Shown: positions 42,631-52,962, counted from the first letter of the stretch. The stretch is 64,000 bases of DNA from Avimuribaculum sp964395975 (GCA_964395975.1 CAYNBZ010000002.1:20725-84724), one strand, 5' to 3'. Notes: generated from the letters alone by a model not told the origin. Numbers and translations: made by a program.

Positions 42631-45630
42631 TTGAAAGCGATTGTCCGTTACATATCGGTAGGATTGTTTATCGCGTTGTTACTTTTTGGCTCATCTTGTA
42701 GCACCAAGAAGAACACGAGTATGTCTCGTTTTTGGCAGTCTTTTACCACTCGTTATAATGTGTATTTCAATGGCTCGGAACATTATAATGAGCAACTGAA
42801 AGAGATGGAAACCAATTACGAAGACGATTACACCAAATTGGTGTATATACATCCGGCAGAGGCAAGGCAGCATCCTTCGAGCCCACAACCGTCTGCCGAC
42901 TTCAATAGGACTATAGAGAAGATGCAGAAGGCCATCCGACTTCATTCGATAAAAAAGAAACCCAAGAAGAAAAGTGGCAAAGGACGTGATAAGGAGTACA
43001 GGGAGTGGATGAAACGTGAGGAGTATAATCCTTTCTTGCACAACGCATGGCTCATGATGGGTCGTGCGCAATACATGAATGGCGATTTCATGACTGCGGC
43101 TGCCACTTTCCATTATATAACGGGACATTTCAAGTGGTTACCTGATGTCGTGACAGAGTCCAAGTTGTGGGAAACGCAGTGTTATAATGCCCTTGAATGG
43201 ACGACCGAGGCCGAGAATATTATTTCGCGCGTTAAAGAATCCGACCTTACAAATGGAAAGTTGAGAGGATTGTATAATTTGGCGATGGCCAATTACCAAA
43301 TAAAGGTCGACAGTTCGGCTCTTGCCATCCCATATCTTGCCAAGGCTATTGATTATTATGGTGGTGCGCAAAAGGTGAGGCTAAGATTTCTATATGGACA
43401 GTTGTGTGCCGAAAATGGTAGGTCGGGTGATGCCTATCTTGCCTTTAAAAAAGTGAGCGGTGCCAATAGTGTCACTTATCGTACCAAGTTCAATGCAAGA
43501 ATCAAGCAAAGTGAAGTGTACATGGGGCGTGACATTGAAAAAGAAGTTAAATCGTTACGCTCGATGGTGAAGTATGATAGGAATAAGGATTACTTGGATC
43601 AAATCTACTATGCCATAGGAAACCTCTACCTGTCGAGGAACGATACTGCAAATGCTATTGAGAATTATGTGCTTGCGGCCGAAAAAAGTACTCGCAACGG
43701 AATAGAGAAAGCAATAAGCCAGCTCACGTTAGGTGCAATATATTTCAAGCAGGGTCACTACGATCTTGCGCAGCCGTGTTATGCTGAAGCTGTTCCCATA
43801 ATAGGTGAAGATTATGAAGGATATAAGGAGCTGAAAAAACGGTCGGATGTACTTGACGAATTAGCTGTGTATGCACAGAATGTCGAGTTACAAGATTCAT
43901 TGTTGCGATTATCTGAAATGACTCCCGACGAGCAGAAGGCTGTTGCTGAGAAGATTATCGCTGAACTGAAAAAACGGGAAGAGGAAGAAGCTGAGGCGGC
44001 ACGACGCGAAGAATACCTTGCCCAATTGTCAGCACAGGGTTCGTTGCTGGGCAATAATGCAAGTAATGCTCCTTCGTCATTTACTTTAAATAGCGACGAC
44101 TCATGGTATTTTTATAATACTACTACGAAGAATGCAGGAAAAACGGCGTTTCAAAGGACGTGGGGAAGCAGGAAACTCGAGGATGATTGGCGCCGGCGCA
44201 ATAAAGTTTCATTCTCTATGAGTGAATTTGAGGAGGTAGATTATGACAATATGGATGAAGATGGAGAATTTGCCGGAGATGACATTGCCTCTGATTCCAC
44301 AAAGGTTGATTCTGAATTGCTAAAACGCGAGGAAGATCCTCATTATGTGGAATACTACTTGAAGCAGATTCCTAAAACCGATGAGGAGAAACAGACGTGT
44401 AACGACATTATTCAGGAGGGTTTGTTCAATATGGGGGTAATATTGAAAGACCGTCTTGAGGATTTTTCGGGTTCGATAACGCAGTTCAATACATTGCTCA
44501 CGCGCTATCCCGACAATATTTACAGACTCGATGTTTACTATAATTTATATCTCATGTATATACGCATGGGCAACTATTCGCAAGCTGAATATTATCGGCA
44601 ATTGATAATTACGCAATTTGCTGATTCAAATTATGGTAAGGCCATGCAGGATCCCAATTATATTGAAAATCTGCGTAATATGGAACGCGATCAAGAGCTG
44701 ATGTATGCCGATGCATATGATGCTTATCTTAATAATCGCAACGGTGAGGTGCATGAAGCATATAGTGAGATGATGCGTCGATATCCGTTGTCGAAGATAA
44801 TGCCGAAGTTTATGTTTATTGATGCTCTTTCTTACCTTACGGAGAAAAATTATGACAAGTTCAAGTCGACGTTGCGGGAGATGCTGGAGCGTTATCCCGA
44901 TACCGACATTACGCCTACGGCATCATCCATAATGCGGCAGATCGCTCAAGGACGCAAGCTCGAGGGTGGTGGTAGCAACTTGCGTGGAATGTTCTGGGCT
45001 ACAAGGCTTACTAATGATTCGATAGATCTTAATGATACGTCACGTCGAGTGACACCGTTCAAATGGGATGTACAGGCTCCGCAATACTATGTACTTGCAT
45101 TCTCTCGCGATTCGGTTTCAGAAAATCTTTTGCTTTTCAACATAGCTCGGCATAATTTCACGACGTTTGAAGTGAAAGATTTTGACCTTGAGCAGATGTC
45201 TTTTGGACGATTGGGCTTGTTAATAATAAAAGGATTCAATAACTTTGAAGAGCTTGTTCAGTATAAAACCTTGCTTGAAGCTGATGACCAGTTGAAACTT
45301 CAGTCAAATGTGCGGCAAGTCATGATTAGTGTTGATAATTTTGAACTTCTTATCAATGAAGGTCGTTCACTCGAAGAATACTTCATGTTTATCGAACAAT
45401 TAAATCAGGAACAGGGAGATGCCATGATGGAAGAGGAAGACGATGATGGACTGTCGGTTGCCGGGAACGCTGATGTAGAATCGGAATTGTCGGTTGATGA
45501 AAATGCAGAAGAAATTGACCGGATAAGCGAGATTGATGATGCGTCTTCACTTGATGACAATGTTGGGGAGCAAGCCGAAGATGAAGTTATTAACCAGACG
45601 GATGAAATAGAAACCGATTCTATTCCGTAA
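42631..45630 (+). CDS. porW: T9SS accessory lipoprotein PorW/SprE
   Basis: This 999-residue TPR-rich outer-membrane lipoprotein is needed for T9SS secretion and, in gliders, motility. A lipobox (LLFGSSC, Cys23) is followed by STKKNTSMSRFWQSFTTRYN and VYFNGSEHYNEQLKEME, the conserved PorW/SprE start. TPR-like helices run through the protein (LYNLAMANYQIKVDSSALAI, IYYAIGNLYLSRNDTANAIE). An acidic tail (~940-999) closes it. The start is a TTG: an in-frame TGA at 42613 leaves no upstream ATG, and the next Met is after the lipobox. It lies 18 bp before porX. Confidence 0.88.
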   Translation: MKAIVRYISVGLFIALLLFGSSCSTKKNTSMSRFWQSFTTRYNVYFNGSEHYNEQLKEMETNYEDDYTKLVYIHPAEARQHPSSPQPSADFNRTIEKMQKAIRLHSIKKKPKKKSGKGRDKEYREWMKREEYNPFLHNAWLMMGRAQYMNGDFMTAAATFHYITGHFKWLPDVVTESKLWETQCYNALEWTTEAENIISRVKESDLTNGKLRGLYNLAMANYQIKVDSSALAIPYLAKAIDYYGGAQKVRLRFLYGQLCAENGRSGDAYLAFKKVSGANSVTYRTKFNARIKQSEVYMGRDIEKEVKSLRSMVKYDRNKDYLDQIYYAIGNLYLSRNDTANAIENYVLAAEKSTRNGIEKAISQLTLGAIYFKQGHYDLAQPCYAEAVPIIGEDYEGYKELKKRSDVLDELAVYAQNVELQDSLLRLSEMTPDEQKAVAEKIIAELKKREEEEAEAARREEYLAQLSAQGSLLGNNASNAPSSFTLNSDDSWYFYNTTTKNAGKTAFQRTWGSRKLEDDWRRRNKVSFSMSEFEEVDYDNMDEDGEFAGDDIASDSTKVDSELLKREEDPHYVEYYLKQIPKTDEEKQTCNDIIQEGLFNMGVILKDRLEDFSGSITQFNTLLTRYPDNIYRLDVYYNLYLMYIRMGNYSQAEYYRQLIITQFADSNYGKAMQDPNYIENLRNMERDQELMYADAYDAYLNNRNGEVHEAYSEMMRRYPLSKIMPKFMFIDALSYLTEKNYDKFKSTLREMLERYPDTDITPTASSIMRQIAQGRKLEGGGSNLRGMFWATRLTNDSIDLNDTSRRVTPFKWDVQAPQYYVLAFSRDSVSENLLLFNIARHNFTTFEVKDFDLEQMSFGRLGLLIIKGFNNFEELVQYKTLLEADDQLKLQSNVRQVMISVDNFELLINEGRSLEEYFMFIEQLNQEQGDAMMEEEDDDGLSVAGNADVESELSVDENAEEIDRISEIDDASSLDDNVGEQAEDEVINQTDEIETDSIP

Positions 45631-45648
45631 GCAACAAGATAAAAAGCA

Positions 45649-47193
45649 ATGAGCAAAGAACTTATATTATGGGCCGACGATGAAATAGATTTGCTTAAGC
45701 CCCACATATTATTCTTGAAACAAAAGGGTTATAATGTGGTTACTGTATCGAATGGTCGTGATGCGCTTGATGCCGTAGCTGCGAATAATTTTGATCTTGT
45801 TATTCTTGACGAAAACATGCCGGGGCTTAGTGGACTTGAAACTTTGTCGCAAATCAAACTCACATCGCCCGAGGTGCCTGTGATAATGATTACCAAGAGC
45901 GAAGAGGAAAATATCATGAACCAGGCAATTGGCAATAAAATTGCTGATTATCTCATTAAGCCTGTTAATCCTAATCAAATATTGCTGTCTATTAAGAAAA
46001 ACTTGCATTCGAGTAAATTAGTGGCGCAAAAAGCCACACTCGATTACCAGCAGGAGTTTACGAACATCAGCATGACCATAAATAGCGCAGCCACATTTGA
46101 AGAGTGGTGTGAAGTATATAAGACATTGGTTCATTGGGAATTGACGCTTGCAAGTGCTGATACCAATATGGATGAACTGCTGTTATTGCAGAAAATTGAA
46201 GCAAATTCGGCATTTTCTAAGTTTGTCAAGAAAAACTATGAGAAGTGGGTTACTACTGGAAATCATCCGCTTATGAGTAATGAGGTGATGAAGAAAAAGG
46301 TGTTCCCTCTGCTCGACGCGGGAGAAAAAGTGTTCTTTATGGTCATCGATAATTTTCGCCTCGACCAATGGCGCATGGTCAAACCGATTGTGAGCGAATA
46401 TTTTACTATAGATGAAGATGAATTGTATTGTAGCATCTTGCCAACGGCGACACAATATTCTCGAAATGCCATTTTCTCAGGATTGATGCCCATGCATATT
46501 TCTGAGATGTTCCCCGACTTATGGATCGATGAGGATGCGGAAGACGGTAAAAATATTAATGAGTCACCTCTTTTGCAAACAATTCTCGACAGGTATCGCA
46601 AGCGATATACGTTTTCATATAATAAAATCAACGATTCAGCAGGTGGTGAAAAAGTCTTGCAAAATTTTATGAATCTCGACAAATATGATCTTAATGTGTT
46701 GGTTGTAAACTTTGTGGATATGTTGTCACATGCACGTACCGAGTCGAAGATGATACGCGAATTGGCTTATTCCGATGCTGCTTATCGTTCGCTTACCGAA
46801 TCATGGTTTAAGCATTCGGCCATTACCGACCTGTTAAAACAGATTGCCGAGCGTGGCTATCGGGTGGTACTTACTACTGACCATGGTACGGTGAGGGTTA
46901 ACAATCCGATAAAGGTTATAGGTGACCGTGCGACAAATACTAATTTACGTTACAAGCTTGGTAAAAATTTGAGTTATAATCACAAGCAGGTGTATGAAAT
47001 GAAAAAACCTTCAATTTTCGGATTGCCGTCGCCCAATATTTCAACAACTTATATTTTTGCCACTAACCGGGATTTCTTTGCTTACCCAAATAATTATAAC
47101 CACTACGTTCAATATTATAATGATACTTTCCAACACGGAGGTATTTCGCTTGAAGAGATGCTTGTGCCTATAGTTACCATGTCGAAAAAGTAG
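45649..47193 (+). CDS. porX: T9SS response regulator PorX with PglZ-type domain
   Basis: This 514-residue protein has an N-terminal receiver with Asp54 (LVILDENMPGLSG), Thr/Ser in IMITKSEE and Lys in YLIKPVNP. The rest is an alkaline-phosphatase-superfamily (PglZ) domain with metal-site motifs FFMVIDNFRLDQWRMVKP, then MDLLS-type VNFVDMLSHARTESKM and VVLTTDHGTVRV. PorX controls expression and assembly of T9SS together with PorY, and its effector domain has been reported to cleave oligonucleotides. Adjacency to porW (18 bp) groups machinery and control in one operon. Confidence 0.92.
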   Translation: MSKELILWADDEIDLLKPHILFLKQKGYNVVTVSNGRDALDAVAANNFDLVILDENMPGLSGLETLSQIKLTSPEVPVIMITKSEEENIMNQAIGNKIADYLIKPVNPNQILLSIKKNLHSSKLVAQKATLDYQQEFTNISMTINSAATFEEWCEVYKTLVHWELTLASADTNMDELLLLQKIEANSAFSKFVKKNYEKWVTTGNHPLMSNEVMKKKVFPLLDAGEKVFFMVIDNFRLDQWRMVKPIVSEYFTIDEDELYCSILPTATQYSRNAIFSGLMPMHISEMFPDLWIDEDAEDGKNINESPLLQTILDRYRKRYTFSYNKINDSAGGEKVLQNFMNLDKYDLNVLVVNFVDMLSHARTESKMIRELAYSDAAYRSLTESWFKHSAITDLLKQIAERGYRVVLTTDHGTVRVNNPIKVIGDRATNTNLRYKLGKNLSYNHKQVYEMKKPSIFGLPSPNISTTYIFATNRDFFAYPNNYNHYVQYYNDTFQHGGISLEEMLVPIVTMSKK

Positions 47194-47272
47194 CTCATGG
47201 AACAAATGAGTTATATAGTTGCTGATTTTAGGCAGTATTGGAATACGGCAAGTGTGAAAAATGACTTAATTG

Positions 47273-47304
47273 TTTGTAGGTAAATGTTATTTTTTGCAAC
47301 TTTG
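47273..47304 (+). promoter_or_regulatory. Promoter of the lpxD-lpxC/fabZ-lpxA operon
   Basis: TTTG (47273-47276), a 20-nt spacer, then CAACTTTG (47297-47304), one base from the TAnnTTTG consensus. The leader to ATG 47349 would be about 38 nt. Confidence 0.55.
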
Positions 47305-47348
47305 CACATTAAATAGAATTTTTCTATTCAACGTTACCTAAATTATTT

Positions 47349-48380
47349 ATGGAAGTAAGTGCAGGAAAGCTGGCAGAATTAGTTGGAGGGACGGTTGACG
47401 GTGATGTCAATGTCGTTATCAATGGTTTTGCTAAAATAGAAGAGGCTAAAAAGGGATGTTTGACATTCCTGGCCAATCCGTTATATACGCATTATATTTA
47501 TACTACCGAGGCATCGGTGGTGTTGGTGAAAAAAGATTTTGTACCCGAACACACGATAAAGGCTACACTGGTGCGTGTCGAAGACCCGTATGCCACTCTT
47601 GCCATGTTGCTCAATTATGTATCAAGCCTTAAAGTAAGGAAGCAGGGAGTGGAGCATCCATCGTTTATAAATGAAGGTGTGTTGCTGCCTGATGACGTAT
47701 ATGTGGGTGCGTTTGCTTATATCGGAAACAATGTAAAGATAGGACGCAGCGTAAGCATATATCCTCAGTGTTATGTAGGAGATAATGTCACTATAGGAGA
47801 TAACACGATAATATATGCCGGAGCGAAAATATACCATGATTGTGTCATCGGAAACAATTGCATTATACATGCCGGTGTGGTGATAGGTAGTGATGGATTT
47901 GGATTTGCTCCAGAAAAAGGCGAGTATATGAAGATATCTCAAATAGGAAATGTGGTAATTCATGACGATGTGGAGATAGGAGCCAATACTACAATCGACC
48001 GCGCAACGATGGGCAGTACGGTTATCCGCAAAGGAGTGAAGCTCGACAATCTCATACAGATAGCTCATAATGTGGAAATAGGAGAGAATACGGTCATGGC
48101 TGCGCAAGTTGGTGTGGCAGGATCTGCCAAAATTGGTTCGCACAATATGGTTGGCGGACAAGTGGGATTTGCCGGACATATCAAGGTGGGCAATAATAAT
48201 CGATTTGGTGCGCAATCCGGTATCCCTAACAGTATTGGGGATAATTGTTCGGTGATTGGCAGCCCTGTGATAAATGCCATGGATTTTGCCCGTCAGACGG
48301 TATATTTAAAGCGGCTTGGCAGCTTATTTAAAGATGTCGCTTCTATAAAGAAGTCGTTGGCCGAAATGAAAGAGCAATAA
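47349..48380 (+). CDS. lpxD: UDP-3-O-acylglucosamine N-acyltransferase
   Basis: This 343-residue trimeric left-handed beta-helix enzyme adds the second hydroxyacyl chain in lipid A synthesis. The N-terminal uridine-binding domain (GTVDGDVNVVINGFAKIEEA, then LTFLANPLY) is followed by hexapeptide repeats (IGNNVKIGRSVSIYPQ, VGDNVTIGDNTIIYAG), with the catalytic His region DNLIQIAHNVEIGENT. First gene of an lpx operon; 49 bp separate it from the next. Confidence 0.96.
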   Translation: MEVSAGKLAELVGGTVDGDVNVVINGFAKIEEAKKGCLTFLANPLYTHYIYTTEASVVLVKKDFVPEHTIKATLVRVEDPYATLAMLLNYVSSLKVRKQGVEHPSFINEGVLLPDDVYVGAFAYIGNNVKIGRSVSIYPQCYVGDNVTIGDNTIIYAGAKIYHDCVIGNNCIIHAGVVIGSDGFGFAPEKGEYMKISQIGNVVIHDDVEIGANTTIDRATMGSTVIRKGVKLDNLIQIAHNVEIGENTVMAAQVGVAGSAKIGSHNMVGGQVGFAGHIKVGNNNRFGAQSGIPNSIGDNCSVIGSPVINAMDFARQTVYLKRLGSLFKDVASIKKSLAEMKEQ

Positions 48381-48429
48381 TCCATCTTTAGGGACACACA
48401 TACTTTTATAACAAAGAAAAAAGCATATT

Positions 48430-49812
48430 ATGAAACAATGTACATTAAAGCAATCATTCACCGTTAAAGGGAAAGGACTTCACACGGGAATGGCCATTGA
48501 AGCTACCTTTAAGCCTGCACCTGTTAACCATGGATATAAGTTCCAACGTGTCGATATTGAAGACGCGCCAGTCATTGAGGCGTTGGCCGAAAATGTAGTT
48601 GAAACCACTCGTGGCACTGTGCTTGGCAAGGGACAGGTGAGGGTAAGTACAGTTGAACATGCTCTTGCCGCTTTGTATGCTGCCGGAGTCGATAATTGTC
48701 TTATTGAAGTTAATGCTCCCGAGCTGCCGATTCTCGATGGTAGTGCGGAGGAGTATGCTACAAAGATTGCCGAGGTGGGGCTTGATGAACAGAATGAGGA
48801 TAAGGACTATTATATCGTCAAGCAAAAATTGGAAATTGTCAATGAAGAAACTGGTGCATCGATAGTTGTACTGCCATTCGACAATTTTCGCATTGATGTG
48901 ATGATAGAGTTCAAATCACCTATTATTCCTAACCAGTTTGCATCGTTAAATAATTTGTCATGCTTTAAAGACGAAATTGCTACGAGCCGCACATTCGTGT
49001 TTGTGCGAGAAATAGAGCCGTTAGTTAAGGCTAATCTCATAAAAGGCGGTGACCTCGACAATGCTCTGGTTGTTTACGATCAAGTGATGGATCAATCCGA
49101 TCTTGATAAACTTGCCGACCTAATGAATGTTCCGCGCAAGCATGTTAGTGAGCTTGGCTATATAAGCAATATTCCGCTTGCATACGAGAATGAGCCGGCA
49201 CGTCATAAATTGATGGATGTACTTGGTGATCTTGCTCTGATAGGACGTCCGCTTAAAGGCTATGTCATAGCCACTAAGCCTGGACACGCTATCAATACTG
49301 CTTTCTCAAAGAAAGTACGCCGTGAAATAAGGCATCAAGAGTTGCAGGCTCCGATATATAATCCGAATGAGCAGCCGGTGATGGATATAAATCGCATACG
49401 GCAGTTATTGCCGCACCGTTACCCATTTTTGCTTGTTGACAAGATTATCGAAGTTGGAACAAACTATATAGTGGGAGTGAAGAATGTGTCGGGCAATGAA
49501 CCGTTTTTCCAAGGGCATTTTCCTCAAGAGCCTATAATGCCGGGAGTGCTTCAGGTTGAAGCTATGGCTCAGGTTGGCGGATTGCTTGTGTTGAACAACG
49601 TTGAGGACCCTGAGAAATATTCTACTTATTTCTTGAAAATGGACAATGTGAAGTTCCGACAGAAAGTGGTTCCGGGCGACACTCTTATATTCCACTTGTC
49701 GCTTCTCACTGAAATACGTCGTGGCTGTGCGGTTATGAAAGGTTATGCGTTCGTGGGAGAAAAAATTGTAAGCGAGGCGGAGTTTATGGCACAAATCATA
49801 AAGAATAAATAA
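48430..49812 (+). CDS. lpxC/fabZ: Fused UDP-3-O-acyl-GlcNAc deacetylase / hydroxyacyl-ACP dehydratase
   Basis: This 460-residue fusion carries LpxC at ~1-305 and FabZ at ~318-460. The LpxC part starts KQSFTVKGKGLHTGMAIEAT. It has the zinc-site helix VSTVEHALAAL, ELPILDGSAEEY and the second site RHKLMDVLGDLALIG. The FabZ part has LLPHRYPFLLVDKI and GHFPQEPIMPGVLQVEAMAQ with the catalytic His and Glu. The fusion is normal for Bacteroidetes and couples the committed lipid A step to dehydration of hydroxyacyl-ACP, which compete for one substrate pool. Confidence 0.97.
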   Translation: MKQCTLKQSFTVKGKGLHTGMAIEATFKPAPVNHGYKFQRVDIEDAPVIEALAENVVETTRGTVLGKGQVRVSTVEHALAALYAAGVDNCLIEVNAPELPILDGSAEEYATKIAEVGLDEQNEDKDYYIVKQKLEIVNEETGASIVVLPFDNFRIDVMIEFKSPIIPNQFASLNNLSCFKDEIATSRTFVFVREIEPLVKANLIKGGDLDNALVVYDQVMDQSDLDKLADLMNVPRKHVSELGYISNIPLAYENEPARHKLMDVLGDLALIGRPLKGYVIATKPGHAINTAFSKKVRREIRHQELQAPIYNPNEQPVMDINRIRQLLPHRYPFLLVDKIIEVGTNYIVGVKNVSGNEPFFQGHFPQEPIMPGVLQVEAMAQVGGLLVLNNVEDPEKYSTYFLKMDNVKFRQKVVPGDTLIFHLSLLTEIRRGCAVMKGYAFVGEKIVSEAEFMAQIIKNK

Positions 49813-49842
49813 ATTAGAATCGATATTATATAACACATTAGT

Positions 49843-50619
49843 ATGAAACAACCGTTGGCCTACGTTCATCCGGCAGCTAAAATCGCCAGTAACGTTGTAA
49901 TCGACCCATTTGTAACGATCGACCAAGATGTGGAGATTGGCGAGGGAACTCGTATTGGTAGTAACGTAACTATTCTCGAAGGTGCGCGCATCGGTAAGAA
50001 TTGTACCATTTGTTCGGGAGCTGTCATTTCTGGCATTCCACAGGATTTGAAATTCCGAGGAGAAAAAACCTATGCCATTATAGGTGATAACACTACAATT
50101 CGTGAGTGTGTCACGGTAAATCGAGGTACGGCTTCGAAAGGGAAAACTGTTATAGGTAACAATTGCCTTATCATGGCTTATTGCCATGTAGCTCATGATT
50201 GTGTGATTGGTGACAATGTTATAATGTCAAATTCTGTACAAGTTGCCGGAGAGGTAGTTATCGACAATTATGCTGTAATTGGCGGTGGCGCATTGATACA
50301 TCAATTTTCTCGCATAGGGGCACATGTGATGTTGCAAGGCGGTGCGCTTGTCAACAAAGACATACCTCCATACGTAAAAGCCGGTCGTTGTCCTATCTCT
50401 TATGCGGGCATAAATTCCATAGGTTTGCGCCGACGAGGGTTTAGCAATGAGCAGATTCGCGACATACAAGAAGTATTTCGCTATCTTTATTTATCGGCCA
50501 TGAACAATTCCGATGCAATAGAGCGCATCGAGGCTGAACTACCGGCTACCAAAGAACGCGATGAAATAATCATGTTTGTACGCAATTCCAAACGTGGCAT
50601 AATACGTGGCTATGTATAA
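49843..50619 (+). CDS. lpxA: Acyl-ACP-UDP-GlcNAc O-acyltransferase
   Basis: This 258-residue hexapeptide-repeat trimer catalyses the first lipid A step. It starts with YVHPAAKIASNVVIDPFVTI; catalytic His lies in IMAYCHVAHDCVIGDNVIMS; GGGALIHQFSRIGAHVMLQGG and the helical C-terminus FSNEQIRDIQEVFRYLY are typical. Last gene of the operon, 30 bp after lpxC/fabZ, followed by a strong terminator. Confidence 0.96.
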   Translation: MKQPLAYVHPAAKIASNVVIDPFVTIDQDVEIGEGTRIGSNVTILEGARIGKNCTICSGAVISGIPQDLKFRGEKTYAIIGDNTTIRECVTVNRGTASKGKTVIGNNCLIMAYCHVAHDCVIGDNVIMSNSVQVAGEVVIDNYAVIGGGALIHQFSRIGAHVMLQGGALVNKDIPPYVKAGRCPISYAGINSIGLRRRGFSNEQIRDIQEVFRYLYLSAMNNSDAIERIEAELPATKERDEIIMFVRNSKRGIIRGYV

Positions 50620-50670
50620 GTGTATGTGTGGCGTTCGTTTCAGAAGAAATTGAGCGATTTTTGATACAAA

Positions 50671-50717
50671 GCGAGGTGCGTGAATGATGTAGTATCGTTT
50701 ACGCACCTCGCTTTTCT
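50671..50717. terminator. Terminator after lpxA
   Basis: Perfect 11-nt arms GCGAGGTGCGT (50671-50681) and ACGCACCTCGC (50701-50711), then TTTTCT. The upstream AAA makes it partly bidirectional. Confidence 0.88.
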
Positions 50718-50805
50718 GCTCACTTTAGCCGGAAACACAATAGGTTTAAAGGTTTCTCAAATGTATTTTATGTACTGTGTATTGGTGCGGTACGAGTAAC
50801 GATAT

Positions 50806-50850
50806 GAAGAAATGGGGAACACGGCCAAAAGGTGTGTCCCCCATTTCTTC
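50806..50850 (-). terminator. Terminator hairpin after groEL
   Basis: Arms GAAGAAATGGGGAACAC (50806-50822) and GTGTGTCCCCCATTTCTTC (50832-50850) pair along almost their full length. The hairpin starts 19 bp beyond the groEL stop on the minus strand. No long T tract follows. Confidence 0.7.
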
Positions 50851-50868
50851 TTGGTATGTTGTAATTTT

Positions 50869-52500
50869 TTACATCATGCCACCCATGCCACCACCGGCAG
50901 GCATTGCAGGAGCAGGATTCTCTTCTTTCTTATCTGCAATTACACATTCGGTTGTCAAGAACATTCCGGCTATGGATGCAGCGTTTTCAAGTGCCACACG
51001 AGCTACTTTTGCAGGGTCGATGACACCGGTTGCCAAGAGATTCTCGTAATTGCCTGTGCGGGCGTTGTAACCGAAGTCGCCTTCACCGTCTTTAACTTTT
51101 TGAACGATTACTGCGCCTTCAAGACCTGCATTGGCAACGATTTGGCGCAATGGTTCTTCGATAGCGCGGCGAACGATGTCAATACCTGTGGTTTCATCAT
51201 CATTGTCTCCCTTAAGGTTTTCAAGATCCTTGATGCTGCGGATGTATGCAACACCACCACCCGGTACAATACCTTCGGCAACCGCAGCACGAGTTGCGCT
51301 CAATGCATCATCGACACGGTCTTTTTTCTCTTTCATCTCTACTTCAGACGGAGCACCGATGTAAAGCACTGCTACACCACCTGCGAGTTTGGCCAGACGC
51401 TCTTGGAGTTTTTCTTTGTCGTAGCTTGACTTAGTGATTTCAATTTGAGCCTTGATTTGATTTACACGGTCAGCAATGGCTTGCTTGTCGCCGGCACCGT
51501 TAACGATTGTGGTGTTTTCTTTGTTAATAGTCACTTTCTCGGCAGTACCAAGCACTTCAAGTGAAGCGTTCTCAAGTTTCATGCCTTGCTCTTCCGAAAT
51601 AACTACACCACCCGTAAGGACTGCAATATCTTGCAACATCTCTTTGCGACGGTCTCCGAAGCCGGGAGCTTTGACAGCACAAATCTTCAATGAACCACGT
51701 AAGCGGTTTACCACAAGTGTAGCAAGGGCTTCGCTGTCTACATCCTCAGCAATAATCAGCAACGAACGTCCGCTTTGTGCTGTTGCTTCGAGGATTGGAA
51801 GCATATCCTTGAGGTTTGAAATCTTCTTGTCGTAAATAAGGATATAAGGATGCTCCATTTCGCATTCCATGCGTTCGGAGTTGGTTACGAAGTAAGGTGA
51901 GATGTAACCACGGTCGAATTGCATACCTTCAACGATTTCAACGCTCGTTGTGGTACCTTTAGCTTCTTCAACAGTAATAACGCCTTCTTTTTTTACTTTT
52001 TTCATGGCCTCAGCGATGAGTTTGCCTATTTCGTCATCGTTGTTGGCTGATATGCGAGCTACGTTTTCGATCTTGTCGAAATCATCGCCAACTTCTTCTG
52101 ATTGAGCCTTTATACTTTCAACTACTTTTGCAACGGCCTTGTCGATACCACGCTTCAAGTCCATTGGATTAGCACCGGCGGCAACGTTTTTCAAGCCGGT
52201 TGTCACTATCGACTGTGCAAGTACTGTGGCAGTTGTTGTACCATCACCGGCATCGTCTCCAGTCTTTGAAGCAACTTCTTTCACGAGTTGTGCACCCATG
52301 TTCTGGAACTTGTCTTCGAGTTCGATTTCTTTGGCAACTGTCACGCCATCTTTAGTAATGTGAGGTGCGCCAAATTTCTTTTCGATAATCACATTGCGAC
52401 CTTTTGGGCCAAGTGTTACCTTTACGGCATTGCTCAAAGCGTCAACACCTTTCTTAAGCTCTTCACGAGCATTAATATCGAATTTGATTTCTTTTGCCAT
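50869..52500 (-). CDS. groEL: 60-kDa chaperonin GroEL
   Basis: This 543-residue chaperonin forms the double-ring folding chamber. Signatures: LGPKGRNVIIEKKFGAPHIT, the nucleotide loop DDAGDGTTTATVLAQSIV, DRGYISPYFVTN and GIVPGGGVAYIRS. It ends with the flexible glycine-methionine tail PAGGGMGGMM. It lies 24 bp after groES in the standard heat-shock operon. Confidence 0.98.
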   Translation of the reverse strand: MAKEIKFDINAREELKKGVDALSNAVKVTLGPKGRNVIIEKKFGAPHITKDGVTVAKEIELEDKFQNMGAQLVKEVASKTGDDAGDGTTTATVLAQSIVTTGLKNVAAGANPMDLKRGIDKAVAKVVESIKAQSEEVGDDFDKIENVARISANNDDEIGKLIAEAMKKVKKEGVITVEEAKGTTTSVEIVEGMQFDRGYISPYFVTNSERMECEMEHPYILIYDKKISNLKDMLPILEATAQSGRSLLIIAEDVDSEALATLVVNRLRGSLKICAVKAPGFGDRRKEMLQDIAVLTGGVVISEEQGMKLENASLEVLGTAEKVTINKENTTIVNGAGDKQAIADRVNQIKAQIEITKSSYDKEKLQERLAKLAGGVAVLYIGAPSEVEMKEKKDRVDDALSATRAAVAEGIVPGGGVAYIRSIKDLENLKGDNDDETTGIDIVRRAIEEPLRQIVANAGLEGAVIVQKVKDGEGDFGYNARTGNYENLLATGVIDPAKVARVALENAASIAGMFLTTECVIADKKEENPAPAMPAGGGMGGMM

Positions 52501-52524
52501 AATTTTTTATAATTTTTTTGATTG

Positions 52525-52800
52525 TTATTTTTCAATGATAGCCAAGATGTCAGACTGACGCATCATTAAGTATTTAACACCGTCAACTTCGAGTTCAGTA
52601 CCGGCATATTTGCCATAAAGTACGGTATCACCTTCTTTAACGACCATTGCTTCGTCTTTTGTGCCGGTTCCTACGGCCTTTACAGTTCCGCGCAATGGTT
52701 TTTCCTTTGCTGTATCGGGAATAATAATACCGCCTACTGTAACTTCTTCGGCTGCTACGGGTTCGATAAGAACTCTGTCAGATAATGGTTTAACAGTCAT
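52525..52800 (-). CDS. groES: Co-chaperonin GroES
   Basis: This 91-residue lid protein forms heptamers on GroEL. It starts MTVKPLSDRVLIEPVAAEE; the mobile loop is TVGGIIIPDTAKEKPLRG; GDTVLYGKYAGTELEVDG and the C-terminus DILAIIEK are typical. First gene of the operon; no clear TAnnTTTG box was found upstream, so a heat-shock control element may be involved. Confidence 0.97.
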   Translation of the reverse strand: MTVKPLSDRVLIEPVAAEEVTVGGIIIPDTAKEKPLRGTVKAVGTGTKDEAMVVKEGDTVLYGKYAGTELEVDGVKYLMMRQSDILAIIEK

Positions 52801-52962
52801 AATATTTAAATTTTAATAATTGTGATAAATCAATTGTCGTGACCTGCAATCAGGCTACATCAATGACAATAGCATATTTTGTGCCAAAATTCAATGAGGC
52901 TTTCGCAAATGTGTCAAAATGTCACTTTCTAAAAAGGCATATAGGTATCCCTACTTATGTAA

